A stretch of DNA of 64,000 nt from an uncultured Eubacterium sp. (GTDB taxonomy: Bacteria > Bacillota > Clostridia > Lachnospirales > Lachnospiraceae), in NCBI GenBank assembly GCA_947642745.1, contig CANRTU010000017.1, forward strand, positions 1 through 64,000, written 5' to 3'. Both the position numbers and the translations under genes were made by a program. Positions 1 to 8,894 of this stretch are shown piece by piece (within the stretch, counting starts at the first letter, position 1; every line of letters begins with the position of its first letter). The notes under the pieces are model-generated. The model made no database searches. It was given only the letters and a program-made list of their open reading frames with translations, and was not told the DNA's origin.

Positions 1-380
1 ACACTGGGGTTACAGTGATTCTTTGTTTACACAACTGTTAAAAACAGGATTATAACAGTATATGCCGGTATATGCAACCATCATTTGCCTCTAAATAATC
101 TTCATTTATAGTCTGGTTACTATTTACAGCCATTATTTCTTATTTTAACGTTTTTTATAACTCCTCTAAATCTTTTATTTCTATTATGGATCACTCCGCA
201 AAATTTCATCTGAATTCCGGGCAAACCATAACACTGCCCGGCACATTGCTCCCTTCGCCGGATTCTTCCTGATAGAGTCAGCGTCATCTGCCAGCTCCAA
301 AGATGAATAAATCAGATTATGGATTAGAGCGTCTGATGGCAATGTTTTGCAGGGGCTGATCTCTTCTGCGGAATATATTC
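1..380. other. Intergenic, no gene seen
   Basis: This AT-leaning stretch lies downstream of the kinase gene that ends at 381. I found no convincing reading frame with a ribosome site and no clear terminator hairpin with a T tract. Confidence 0.5.
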
Positions 381-2768
381 CTAATAAGTCTCCTGTCTGT
401 TCGTATCCAGGTCAATACTTACTGTTCCTGTCATATGATCCCCCACACAATAGGCCGCTACGATCCTGTCTGCAGTCACATTCAGATTATGAAAATACTC
501 TCCGGCTGCGGACGCCGCATACAGTTCTTTATAATCTGTCCCATCCAGGCGGATACTTCCAATCATCCCGGGGCTTTCCCGCTGGTAGCCGCCACAGACA
601 TACAGTCTGCCATCTTTCAGATTCATTCCTGAAATGGCCGGAACCGGCAGGCTTGCACAGACTGTTTCCTGTGCGCTTCCATCCGCCGCAATTCTGCATA
701 TATCATTTTGCGGTGTGTACCCATAAATCCACTTCCCGGATTTCACCGGAGCGCTCAGATACATATTCCCCAACAGTTCTTTCTTTTTTTCCTGCAATCC
801 CTTTTGTTTTTGTAAACGCACTTTATAAAAACAGTTATCCCCGCTGTCCCGGTAATAAACGTATCCGCCGCTGACCATATACCCGTTATGTGCCAGTCCG
901 CAGGCCCCTTCTGTTATGCGCCAGTTGTCCGGATCTGCGCACAAAAGGTTATAAACATAAGTGCCCGGCTTTTTTTCACAGGCAATATATGCCACGCCGT
1001 CAGCCAGATACAGACTACGGCAGTTTCGCTGCTCTTTTACCACATTGCACCGTTTTGTACCATCGGGCCGTATCTTCCAGATACCGCCACCGGCAATATA
1101 ATACAGCCATCCATCGTACAGGTTCAGACTGCGGGCATATGCTTCATCCAGTATACGGCGTTCCCCGGTATACTTTGAAACACGCATCAGCCCGTTTACG
1201 GTAGTATAATAACAGTATCTGTCGTCCTCCGCCGTCATGCCGTCTGCGATAATATTACCGGCCGTATTCCCCTCTGTGGTTTTATCGCCGCTGCAGCCCC
1301 GGAATTTATTATCCGGCGCCTGATTACCACCCGGATCTTTTCCCGTATGGTTCTTCGTTTTGTCTGCCGGATTGTCCCGGTCACTGCCCGCCTGTTTGTT
1401 TTGTTTGTTTTGCTTGTTAGAGGAAAAATAAAAAAGAATGTTACGAAAATCAGAAATTACAGGAATAGAATCATAGGAAAATGAAGATCCAGCTTTATTC
1501 CAGACCAGCAATAAGACTGTCAGGATCACCGCATACCGCTGCAGACGGCGTTTTTTCCTGACTGGCTGGTAAGCTTTGCCCCGGATATCATGGTTTCTTC
1601 CATCCGTCTCTTCGGATGTTTCTTTTTGTATTCGTGCATCCTGAGAGCAGGGGCGGCTTTTACTCCCGACAGAATCATGCCCGCTGCCCGGAATTTCAGG
1701 CGCCTGCCCAGCCGTCTCTCCGGATGTTTCTTCTTGTGCATACGTATCCAGGGGGACAACCGGACATTTTCGCAGGTCTCTTCCCGTCACACGGTCAGGA
1801 GGGGCAAAGACTGCCTGACGCAGTTCCTCCACATTCCGATACCGGCTGTCCGGACGCACGCCCAGCGCCTTTAGCAGTGCTTTTTCCTTCCCGTCAGGCA
1901 GCCGGACGCCCAGATCAGAGGGCGGAACCAGCCGGTCTTCTTCCAGACGGTCTACGGAATCCGGTGGTATCCTGCCAGTAACCGCAAAATAAATCGTTGC
2001 CGCCAGTGTATAGATGTCTGTGTACGCACCCTGCCGCCCATGCCGCTTATATTGTTCCACAGGCGCAAATCCATGCTTTAATACCACATCCAGGCTGCGG
2101 CTGATATCTCCCGGGCTATAACGGGCCGCTCCAAAATCCAGAAGTCTGGCGCTGCCATCTTCCGTAATCAGAATATTATCCGGCGTCACGTCCCGGTGAA
2201 TCATTCCTTTTTCATGTACGGCCCCCAGCGCATCCGCAACCGGAAGCAGCAGAGCGACGGCTTCCTGCCAGTCCAGCTTTCCGCCATGACTGTGAACATA
2301 CTGAAAGAGACTGGTACCCTTTATATAGTCCATCACAAAATAAGCCGTCCCATTTTCTTCAAAATAACTATGGACATGGACAATATCCGGACTGCGTCGG
2401 AATTCCGCCAGTGTCTGCGCTTCTTTCAAAAAGCATTTACGTCCATGGAAAAATCCCGTTCCCCGCCGGCCGGAATACCCGCAGACCTGACTGCCCCCGG
2501 TACGCACTGCCATGGAAACCGGCAGGTACTCTTTTACAGCCACCAGCGTCCGGCTATGCAGATCCTTCGCCACATAAGTAATGCCAAATCCCCCCTGCCC
2601 CAGCACCCGTCCAGTTAAATACCTGTTGTTTAAAACTGTTCCGGCAGGCAGTGCCATCGGATACTTTTCCAGATCAGACACCTGATGATAGCCGCAGCAA
2701 GGGCAGCTGCCAGATGTATCCGCCGGCAGCTTTGCAAAACACTGACAGCAAAAATTTTCTTTTCCCAT
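381..2768 (-). CDS. Membrane Ser/Thr protein kinase with N-terminal zinc ribbon and extracellular DUF5050-like domain
   Basis: Phosphorylates Ser/Thr residues of target proteins at the membrane; the targets are unknown. Residues 7-27 hold two CxxC pairs (CCQC and CPCC) typical of a zinc ribbon. The kinase domain (about 50-320) has the Gly loop GQGGFG (57-62), Lys79 in VAVKE, HRDVTPDN (191-198) and DFG (211-213), so all core catalytic residues are present. A single membrane segment lies near 411-425. The outer part (about 500-795) contains repeated Y-WI/LYY-type strands resembling the DUF5050 beta-propeller family, plausibly a ligand sensor. The juxtamembrane linker carries a duplicated QEETSGETAG / QKETSEETDG motif, rich in Ser/Thr. 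An AAGGAG site precedes the ATG. It is 34 bp downstream of the 352-residue gene, so probably co-transcribed. PASTA repeats, usual in PrkC/PknB, are absent. Confidence 0.85.
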   Translation of the reverse strand: MGKENFCCQCFAKLPADTSGSCPCCGYHQVSDLEKYPMALPAGTVLNNRYLTGRVLGQGGFGITYVAKDLHSRTLVAVKEYLPVSMAVRTGGSQVCGYSGRRGTGFFHGRKCFLKEAQTLAEFRRSPDIVHVHSYFEENGTAYFVMDYIKGTSLFQYVHSHGGKLDWQEAVALLLPVADALGAVHEKGMIHRDVTPDNILITEDGSARLLDFGAARYSPGDISRSLDVVLKHGFAPVEQYKRHGRQGAYTDIYTLAATIYFAVTGRIPPDSVDRLEEDRLVPPSDLGVRLPDGKEKALLKALGVRPDSRYRNVEELRQAVFAPPDRVTGRDLRKCPVVPLDTYAQEETSGETAGQAPEIPGSGHDSVGSKSRPCSQDARIQKETSEETDGRNHDIRGKAYQPVRKKRRLQRYAVILTVLLLVWNKAGSSFSYDSIPVISDFRNILFYFSSNKQNKQNKQAGSDRDNPADKTKNHTGKDPGGNQAPDNKFRGCSGDKTTEGNTAGNIIADGMTAEDDRYCYYTTVNGLMRVSKYTGERRILDEAYARSLNLYDGWLYYIAGGGIWKIRPDGTKRCNVVKEQRNCRSLYLADGVAYIACEKKPGTYVYNLLCADPDNWRITEGACGLAHNGYMVSGGYVYYRDSGDNCFYKVRLQKQKGLQEKKKELLGNMYLSAPVKSGKWIYGYTPQNDICRIAADGSAQETVCASLPVPAISGMNLKDGRLYVCGGYQRESPGMIGSIRLDGTDYKELYAASAAGEYFHNLNVTADRIVAAYCVGDHMTGTVSIDLDTNRQETY

Positions 2769-2802
2769 ATATTCTCCTTCCTGCTCCGGCGTTTTGTGTC
2801 TG

Positions 2803-3861
2803 CTATCTGAGTTCTTCTTCCTGCTCCGGTATCATCCTGCGTGCCAGGAACAGCTCCGCTTTTATTTCTTTTGTATCCGCAGCTACCGGCATCCGGATCA
2901 TGGCTGCCCGCATTTTCATGCCATGACATCCGGTCTCCTGATCCGGCTTGCAGGACGCCAGCATAAACGTTGTGCACGACTGGCTTTCTTCCGGTCTGGA
3001 ATCCAGATACTCCCGGCTGTAAAAATCCAGGCTCACATCCAGCGTACATTCATATTCGATTGCGATATAACACATACCTTCCGGGCATTCCTGTTCCAGT
3101 ACACGGAAACTTTGCCGCTTCGTTTCTTCAAACTGTTCCTCTGTCACATGTTTCAGGGCCATCTTCCTGTATTCCGGGTCCGCATAGTGCGCTTCATGCT
3201 CTTTCCACATGTCCACCAGTTCTGCCCTGTTAATATAGCAGATTCCCTGTTCTGCTGTTCCATCTTCGCCGGCTATGACAAACATCAGTTCCTGTTCTGC
3301 GACTGTCTCCTGCTGTGCGTCCATAATTCTGAGTGTAAACGGTTTTTCAATCAGATACGATCTGCACCCCGGGCCCCATGTCAGGGAAGCCTTCGCATGT
3401 TCCCAGTCCGCAAGCGGTCCGGAATAGTCCGCAAGTTCTGATACTGTCAGCATCATCCGGTTCCAGTCCATTTCATAAAACGGGCTGTCCTGCGGCACCT
3501 GCCAGCCTGCCACTGCCATCAGATACATCAGCATCGTTCCATACGGTTCCTGATTCCGCAGAAAATAGCCGGTGGATCTTCCCGCATGGTAAATGCTGCC
3601 ATTGACTGTTATGGACTGTATGCCGCTCATTTCCATCTCTTTCGCCTGTTCCCGCATCAAAATACGCATCACCGGATCCGTCCCGGAAAACAGTGCGCCT
3701 GTATTTTCCTGTGTCAGCAGACAGATAAATACCTTTTCATCCCGACGGAGCATGGCAGCCACATGGCAGGGCTTTCCGGCTGATGCTGTTTCCCTTCCAA
3801 TGATTTTCAGTTCATCGTACTGTATTTCTGATACTACCTGGTATAGCCATGAAAAATTCAT
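2803..3861 (-). CDS. Conserved-looking protein of unknown function, kinase operon partner
   Basis: I do not recognise the family. The product is about 352 residues, acidic, soluble, with no signal peptide or membrane segment. I chose the ATG at 3861 (MNFSWLYQ) because an AGAGG site sits about 7 bases upstream; a longer frame to 3885 lacks a site. The order of mixed alpha/beta segments suggests two or more domains. It is directly upstream of the Ser/Thr kinase gene on the same strand, so it may be a substrate, an adaptor or an effector of that kinase; that link is inferred only from position. Confidence 0.6.
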   Translation of the reverse strand: MNFSWLYQVVSEIQYDELKIIGRETASAGKPCHVAAMLRRDEKVFICLLTQENTGALFSGTDPVMRILMREQAKEMEMSGIQSITVNGSIYHAGRSTGYFLRNQEPYGTMLMYLMAVAGWQVPQDSPFYEMDWNRMMLTVSELADYSGPLADWEHAKASLTWGPGCRSYLIEKPFTLRIMDAQQETVAEQELMFVIAGEDGTAEQGICYINRAELVDMWKEHEAHYADPEYRKMALKHVTEEQFEETKRQSFRVLEQECPEGMCYIAIEYECTLDVSLDFYSREYLDSRPEESQSCTTFMLASCKPDQETGCHGMKMRAAMIRMPVAADTKEIKAELFLARRMIPEQEEELR

Positions 3862-4374
3862 TCTTTTTCCTCTCTTTCCTGACAATTGCGCTGCTCATGT
3901 TATTTATGGCAGACGCACTGTCTTGTATTTAAAAAATGATATTATATTTAAATGATCATCTGATCATAACACAGATGCGGATGACTTTCCAGTATCTGCC
4001 GGCAGGATAAACGCAACCGGCCGCCTGCTATATAGCAAAACCCGGATTCAGACTGTTACAACGCTTATGAATCAGGTACTGTAGCGGTTTTCTTTTCATT
4101 CATCTGTCCAGGACGGGATCATACACAGCTACGGACTGCTTCCGGCGCCCGGCCTGCCGGTTCCCGCTTTCTGATCCGGCATGGCCCCCGCCTCATAACT
4201 TCCAGACCGGCAGTACGAACCGTCCGCTCTATAAACAGTACTTGACAATTACTGTAAAAAAACAGAAAATAATCTTACTGTCACAGAAATTCCTGACACC
4301 GGTTCCGGATATCCGGTTCATAGGAACTATGAAAACCCGCCAGCCGGGCCAGTCAGAACAAAAAGGAGATTAAT
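3862..4374. other. Divergent intergenic region between kinase operon and LUD gene
   Basis: About 510 bases without a gene. The left part carries the minus-strand promoter and palindrome at 3941-3967. The right part carries a plus-strand TTGACA (4242-4247) followed by an A-rich -10 region (4266-4273), a reasonable promoter for the LUD-domain gene. The middle (about 4000-4230) shows nothing I can name. Confidence 0.5.
3941..3967 (-). promoter_or_regulatory. Candidate promoter and 16-bp palindrome upstream of the kinase operon
   Basis: On the minus strand a perfect -10 TATAAT lies at 3946-3941. Just upstream is the perfect palindrome ATGATCA-TC-TGATCAT (3952-3967), covering the -35/-10 spacer where an operator would sit. 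The -35 box is poor, which fits an activated or repressed promoter. The binding protein is unknown. Confidence 0.45.
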
Positions 4375-5013
4375 ATGAATCCAAAACAGAAATTTTATGA
4401 ACTACAGGCACAGACTATCCTGAAAAACCTGAAAAAAAGAAATATGAAAGGCTGTTACTGCCCGACTCTGCCAGAAGCTGTAAAAACAGCCATGTCGTTT
4501 ACCGCCGCAGGCAGCGTGGTATCATTTGGCGGCTCCATGTCATTGTCCGGCTCCGGCGTCATGGATGCCTTAAACGCCAGAAATGATATCCGCCTGATCG
4601 ACCGCAGTCTCGCAAAAACACCAGAAGCTGTCCGGCAGGTTTACCTGGATTCATTCCGGGCGGATACTTACTTTATGAGTACAAATGCTATCACCCTGGA
4701 AGGAGAACTTGTAAATATTGATGGAAACGGTAACCGGGTCGCCGCCCTGATCTATGGACCAGAACAGGTCGTGATCATTGCGGGAATGAATAAAGTGGCC
4801 GCAAACGTGGAAGATGCCCTGCGCCGTGTCCGCAACCAGGCAGCCCCTCCAAACTGTATCCGTCTTAATAAGAAAACACCCTGTGCCGCCACCGGCATCT
4901 GCGGCGACTGCCTGGGAAGCGACTGCATCTGCAGCCAGATTGTCATTACCAGGCACAGTGGTATGCCGGAAAGAATCAAAGTAATATTAACCGGTGAGGA
5001 ACTGGGCTACTGA
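4375..5013 (+). CDS. LUD-domain protein (lactate utilisation LutC/YkgG-like)
   Basis: The LUD (DUF162) family includes LutB/LutC subunits of L-lactate oxidation and many stand-alone proteins of unknown substrate. The 212 residues show the family's GGSMSLSGSG segment, a DxxLxxxRxD-type stretch and a C-terminal CAATGICGDC...DCICSQ cysteine cluster that could bind metal or an Fe-S centre. AAAAGGAG lies just ahead of the ATG, and a TTGACA-type promoter is upstream. No lutA/lutB neighbours are present, so a lactate role is not shown by context. The 3' end (GGGCTAC-TGA...) is imperfectly duplicated 63 bp downstream. Confidence 0.8.
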   Translation: MNPKQKFYELQAQTILKNLKKRNMKGCYCPTLPEAVKTAMSFTAAGSVVSFGGSMSLSGSGVMDALNARNDIRLIDRSLAKTPEAVRQVYLDSFRADTYFMSTNAITLEGELVNIDGNGNRVAALIYGPEQVVIIAGMNKVAANVEDALRRVRNQAAPPNCIRLNKKTPCAATGICGDCLGSDCICSQIVITRHSGMPERIKVILTGEELGY

Positions 5014-5126
5014 TCCGGCATACACTCTTTTCATGGACTGGTTCTGATCCGGTCTCTGGGAAACCCGGGCTGCTGATCCCGCATACGCTCTCCGCATGGA
5101 CCGGTCCGGACCCGGCCAGCAGATCC
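5004..5126 (+). repeat. Imperfect 63-bp tandem duplication covering the LUD gene 3' end
   Basis: The stretch starting GGGCTACTGATCCGGCATAC at 5004 recurs as GGGCTGCTGATCCCGCATAC at 5067. The similarity (roughly three quarters by eye) extends through CATGGACTGG / CATGGACCGG. The copy carries the last codons and the stop of the LUD gene plus its downstream spacer. Confidence 0.6.
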
Positions 5127-5171
5127 CGGGCGGAGCGCAATCAGAAATTCCATACTGACAGCCAGATCCCG

Positions 5172-5347
5172 GAGCGCATTTGCAAAATGCTTTCCAAAAA
5201 TATACCCAAAGGGCATGATATACCCAAAGGGCATGATATACCCAAAAGACATGATATACATCCCAGTTTGTACCCCAAAGGACCTGATATAACCTTCCGG
5301 GTACAAACCAGGGCGTACAGACTGTGGGAATTATTTACCAGACATGT
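5172..5347. repeat. MITE-like repeat element, copy A
   Basis: The left end GAGCGCATTTGCAAAATGCTTTCC-like sequence and the right end GTGGGAATTATTTACCAGACATGT are imperfect inverted copies of each other. They match the ends of copy B at 23937-24117. Internally GTTTGTACCC (5266-5275) pairs with GGGTACAAAC (5299-5308). It contains an 18-bp tandem repeat at 5202-5255. No coding capacity. Confidence 0.6.
5202..5255 (+). repeat. Three 18-bp tandem repeats inside copy A
   Basis: The unit ATACCCAAAGGGCATGAT occurs exactly at 5202 and 5220 and with two changes at 5238. The AAAGGGCATGATAT core is also present in copy B near 23990, so the unit derives from the element. Confidence 0.8.
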
Positions 5348-5389
5348 ACCAGCCTCTGGCGTCATGACCTGCGTCTTATGATCCGCATC

Positions 5390-7156
5390 CTACATCCGCT
5401 CTGGCGCAGAAAATCCCAGCACATCAATACATATTTCCATAATTCCCCTGCAAAGCTCCAGCAACCGGATATATCCGGCCCGGCGTGCCAGATCTTCCTC
5501 CGCCAGAATTTTTGTTTCATGGTAAAAATGGTTAAACGCATTAGCAATATCGTACAAATAGGAACATACTTTGTGAGGAGCCAGTTCTTCAAACGCATCC
5601 TGAATGATGCCGTTAAATCTGCCAGCCTCTGTCATCAGCGCCTTTTCACTTTCCGTCACAGCCGGCAGAATCCGGCTGCCAGCCGCATTTCCTCCGGCCT
5701 GTTCATATTTACGTAAAATAGACTTAATTCGCACAATGGTATACAACAGGTACGGACCTGTATTTCCCTCAAAAGAAGTGAACCGGTCCACATCAAACAT
5801 ATAATCTTTGGACGCCTGATTAGACAGGTCGCCGTATTTGACAGCGGACAATGCGATCATTCTGGCTGTCTTTTCCGCTTCCCCGTGATCCATCGTACTA
5901 TTTTCTGAAATCTTGCGATACATTTGCGCATTAATGTCTTCCAGCAGAGAAGAGAGACGCATGACGCCGCCTTCCCTGGTTTTAAACGGCTTTCCGTCTT
6001 TGCCGTTCATCGTGCCGAATCCGAGAAATTTCAGTTTTGTGTCCGCATCCACCAGCCCTGTTTTACGGGCGCAGCGGAAAATCTGGGTAAAATAAAGTTC
6101 CTGGCGTTTGTCCACCACGTATATAATCTCGGCAGGATGACAGTACTCCATCCGTTGTACAATCGTAGCCAGATCTGTAGTATTGTATAAAGACGCGCCG
6201 TCTGATTTCAGAATCATACACGGAGGTACTTCTTTTGTATCCGTATCTTCCCTGACGTCCACCACCAGAGCGCCTTCTGAAATATACGCATGGCCATCAT
6301 CTTTCATTTTCTGTACCATGGCCGGTATATAAGGCTGGGCATCTGATTCGCCTTTCCACAATTCGAAGGATACGTTTAATGTTTCATAATTTTTCTTTAA
6401 ATCTGTCACCGATACGTTTAAGATATGATTCAGCAGCGCCCGGTACCCCCGTCTGCCGTCCTGCAGCTGGCGGGTCGCCTGCATGGCCCGTTCTTTGTAT
6501 GCGTCATCTTCTTTGGATTTAGCCGATGCCGCAGGATAAATCTCCTCCAGCATGGAAATCGTAAATGGAGCTTCCTTTGGATATTCTCCCTGATAAGTAT
6601 CGTCAAAATATACAAGCTGCGGACTGCGCTCCTTTAATTCTGTTATAATCAGGCCCATCTGCAGACCCCAGTCTCCCAGATGTACATCGCTTATCACTTC
6701 ATGTCCGGCAAACCGGCCCATTCGTTTGATACTTTCACCTATAACAGCCGAACGCAGATGTCCCACATGGAGCGGCTTTGCCACATTCGGTCCGCCATAG
6801 TCTATCATAATCCGTCTGGGAGCCGTTGTCTTTTCATTTCCATAATCCACCTCTTCCAGCATCTGGTTCAGATAATCCGCCAGAAAAGATTCTCTCAGTT
6901 TCAGATTCACAAATCCTGGCTTCACCGCTTCCGTCATGGCAAACATACAGCTGTCCGCCAGCGCGGCGGCAACTTCCTGCGCAATCGCAAGCGGCGCTTT
7001 TTTATATTGTTTCGCCAGCGCCATGGCTCCGTTGCACTGAAATTCACATAAATCAGGACGATTGGATACCCCGGCTCTGGCATATCCGGCGTTGTAGCCA
7101 CATTCCGTAAATGCCCGGCACAATTCCCCATCCATCTGCTCCATTAACTTCTTCAT
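5390..7156 (-). CDS. argS: Arginyl-tRNA synthetase
   Basis: Class I synthetase charging tRNA-Arg in the cytoplasm. It is 588 residues, normal for ArgRS. The N-terminal Add1 domain spans about 1-110. The catalytic signature GGPNVAKPLHVGH (HIGH-type motif HVGH at 130-133) is followed by a Rossmann core with YVVDKRQELYF and LGFGTMNGKDGKPFKTREGG, the region that replaces KMSKS in this family. The C-terminal helical anticodon-binding domain ends in EICIDVLGFSAPERM. It is the last gene of a minus-strand group, following the two small reading frames at 7185-7728. No T-box leader was recognised. Confidence 0.97.
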   Translation of the reverse strand: MKKLMEQMDGELCRAFTECGYNAGYARAGVSNRPDLCEFQCNGAMALAKQYKKAPLAIAQEVAAALADSCMFAMTEAVKPGFVNLKLRESFLADYLNQMLEEVDYGNEKTTAPRRIMIDYGGPNVAKPLHVGHLRSAVIGESIKRMGRFAGHEVISDVHLGDWGLQMGLIITELKERSPQLVYFDDTYQGEYPKEAPFTISMLEEIYPAASAKSKEDDAYKERAMQATRQLQDGRRGYRALLNHILNVSVTDLKKNYETLNVSFELWKGESDAQPYIPAMVQKMKDDGHAYISEGALVVDVREDTDTKEVPPCMILKSDGASLYNTTDLATIVQRMEYCHPAEIIYVVDKRQELYFTQIFRCARKTGLVDADTKLKFLGFGTMNGKDGKPFKTREGGVMRLSSLLEDINAQMYRKISENSTMDHGEAEKTARMIALSAVKYGDLSNQASKDYMFDVDRFTSFEGNTGPYLLYTIVRIKSILRKYEQAGGNAAGSRILPAVTESEKALMTEAGRFNGIIQDAFEELAPHKVCSYLYDIANAFNHFYHETKILAEEDLARRAGYIRLLELCRGIMEICIDVLGFSAPERM

Positions 7157-7184
7157 ATCTTACCAACCTCTCAGATTCCTTATA

Positions 7185-7289
7185 TTACACTGCTGCCAGC
7201 AGCTGTTCCGTCGTAAAGCCGCTGTCCCGCATATAATAGAAGCGCCCCGTCAGCACGGTCTGTCCGCGCACGGATATGACCGTCAGCAC
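7185..7289 (-). CDS. Possible 34-residue small protein ahead of argS
   Basis: A GTG start at 7289 is preceded by AGGAAGG at good spacing, and the frame ends 28 bp before argS. The peptide (about LTVISVRGQTVLTGRFYYMRDS...) is not obviously low-complexity. I recognise no family. It may be a genuine small protein, an argS leader, or the tail of a decayed gene, because the frame continues open upstream into the 133-residue gene. Confidence 0.35.
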   Translation of the reverse strand: MLTVISVRGQTVLTGRFYYMRDSGFTTEQLLAAV

Positions 7290-7326
7290 GCCTTGTCCTT
7301 CCTGTACAGCCCCATGCCCGGGCAGT

Positions 7327-7728
7327 CTATTCCGACATCGTATACTCTTCCTGCAGGGCTGACAGAGCTGATCCAAACGCTTCTTTTTTTTCGTTTAATA
7401 TGGCGTCAATCTGACTCTTAACCGCTTCATCCCTCACCGGTTCCTTACCATAATGACCAGAATAAGAACCAGTCTTTCTGTTATAGGCCTGTGCATGGTT
7501 TTCTTCTGTTTCCGACTCTGCGGTGTCGGCGGAGGAATCGTCACCCGTATCTCCAGGGGGTTCCCGCAAAGCTTTTTCCTCTTCCTGTTTCTGTCTCTTC
7601 AGCCGTGCTTCTTCCTCTACTTCCGCCAGTGTCTGGTAATGGACATTCCAGCCTTTGATAATGCTGCGGTCCATTCTCCTTTTTTTGTCCCTTTTCTCTA
7701 TTAAGTCAATCGGATATATTGCCGGCAT
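7327..7728 (-). CDS. Small charged protein of unknown function
   Basis: 133 residues, hydrophilic and probably partly coiled coil (EVEEEARLKRQKQEEEKALRE), with an acidic disordered middle (DDSSADTAESETEE). No signal peptide or membrane segment. GGGAGG lies 8 bases ahead of the ATG, supporting expression. It is first in the group leading to argS. No function is proposed. Confidence 0.6.
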   Translation of the reverse strand: MPAIYPIDLIEKRDKKRRMDRSIIKGWNVHYQTLAEVEEEARLKRQKQEEEKALREPPGDTGDDSSADTAESETEENHAQAYNRKTGSYSGHYGKEPVRDEAVKSQIDAILNEKKEAFGSALSALQEEYTMSE

Positions 7729-7974
7729 AACACATCCCTCCCAGTTTCTACTTTCGTATTCTGCCCTCTCCAGCGGACATTACGCTCAGTATATTGATAA
7801 AATTATATCAGATTTTAAAGGCCGCCGCAATAATTATGTCATAAAAAAATTATGGCAAACATCTTATCATGAACTGTGCGCTTTTTGTTGCGCACAGCGC
7901 TAAATTCATTTTATCAGAAAATCTTCCGGCAGCGAAGGAATGTATTTGTATGTATCCTGTCCAGATATCCGTAT
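7729..7974. other. Intergenic spacer with one hairpin
   Basis: Holds the upstream region of the 133-residue gene. A perfect inverted repeat CTGTGCGC (7874-7881) / GCGCACAG (7890-7897) with an 8-base loop TTTTTGTT is present but has no flanking T tract. Its role is unclear. Confidence 0.45.
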
Positions 7975-8024
7975 CCGCAAAAAAACTTTGTAACAGCCTG
8001 CCTGAAGCAGACTGTTACAAAGTT
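7975..8024 (-). terminator. Rho-independent terminator of the SDR gene
   Basis: A 13-bp perfect stem AACTTTGTAACAG (7984-7996) / CTGTTACAAAGTT (8012-8024) is followed on the minus strand by a T run. It lies just past the SDR stop at 8046. Confidence 0.85.
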
Positions 8025-8045
8025 CTCATATTTCACTAATGGAAT

Positions 8046-8789
8046 TTAAACTCTCATCAGACCATCCACGCTCAGTACCACCCCTGTGATATAAGACGCC
8101 TTATCTGACGCAAGGAATACAAACGCATTTGCGATATCCTCCGGCTCACCAATACGCCGCAGCGGAATACGGGCGATCATCGGCTCTATCACTTCTTTTG
8201 GAACCGCCTGCATCATGTCCGTATTTGTAATACCGGGCGCTACCGCATTGACACGGATTCCTTTTGGTCCCAGTTCCCTTGCCAGGGAAATTGTAAAACC
8301 ATTGACCGCAAACTTGGACATTGGATATGCCACGCCTGCCGGCTGGCCGGAAATGCTCACCATGGATGATGTGTTCAGGATCACGCCGTTTTTTTGTGCT
8401 TCCATCTGATCCGTCACTGCCCGGGTACAGTTGTATACACCTTTAATATTCAGATCAATGACTTTTTCCATCAGCTCCTGTGTATATCCTCCAAACGGGG
8501 TATTTTCAGAAACTCCCGCATTATTGACCAGAATATCAATCCTGCCATATTTATCCGCGATTCCATCAAATGCGGCTTTTACCTGCTCATAGCTGGACAG
8601 ATCCGGCCAGATTCCCTCCACTGCCGCCTGCGGATACGCTTCTTTTAATTTTGAAACCGCCTGATCCGCTGTCTCCTGCCGGCTGGCACACAGCACAACT
8701 GTTGCGCCTTCTTTTATAAACGCTTCCACAATCGCATAACCGATGCCACGGCTTCCGCCTGTTACAATCGCAATCCTGTTTTCTAACTG
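8046..8789 (-). CDS. SDR-family NAD(P)-dependent oxidoreductase (FabG/BaiA-like)
   Basis: Short-chain dehydrogenase/reductase of 247 residues. The ATG at 8789 (MQLENRIAIV) has AGGAGGG 5 bases upstream; the longer frame to 8867 lacks such a site. Visible motifs are the TGGSRGIG nucleotide-binding loop, NNAG, the catalytic Ser in TSSMVS, YPMSK (Tyr-xxx-Lys), and the C-terminal SVDG. Blocks such as SKLKEAYP and the ASYITG...SVDG ending recall both FabG and the bile-acid 3-alpha-hydroxysteroid dehydrogenase BaiA, but no fab or bai genes are nearby, so the substrate is open. It stands alone with its own terminator. Confidence 0.9.
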   Translation of the reverse strand, partial: QLENRIAIVTGGSRGIGYAIVEAFIKEGATVVLCASRQETADQAVSKLKEAYPQAAVEGIWPDLSSYEQVKAAFDGIADKYGRIDILVNNAGVSENTPFGGYTQELMEKVIDLNIKGVYNCTRAVTDQMEAQKNGVILNTSSMVSISGQPAGVAYPMSKFAVNGFTISLARELGPKGIRVNAVAPGITNTDMMQAVPKEVIEPMIARIPLRRIGEPEDIANAFVFLASDKASYITGVVLSVDGLMRV

Positions 8790-8894
8790 CATAAAATCCC
8801 TCCTGACTGAATTCATATATATAAAACCCGTAATTTCCCGCAGATTATAGTATGCGCGTTTTCTCAAAAAATCAGACCTGTGTAAAGATCCTGA

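Noticed and set aside
5202..5255. Possible CRISPR-like array
   Set aside because: Three adjoining 18-bp units without spacers; a simple tandem repeat inside a larger element.
7185..7376. Longer 63-residue version of the frame upstream of argS
   Set aside because: No ribosome site at its first start and it overlaps the 133-residue gene; only the shorter GTG-started form is plausible.
8046..8789. Bile-acid dehydrogenase BaiA call
   Set aside because: Only block similarity by eye and no other bai genes nearby; kept as a general SDR.
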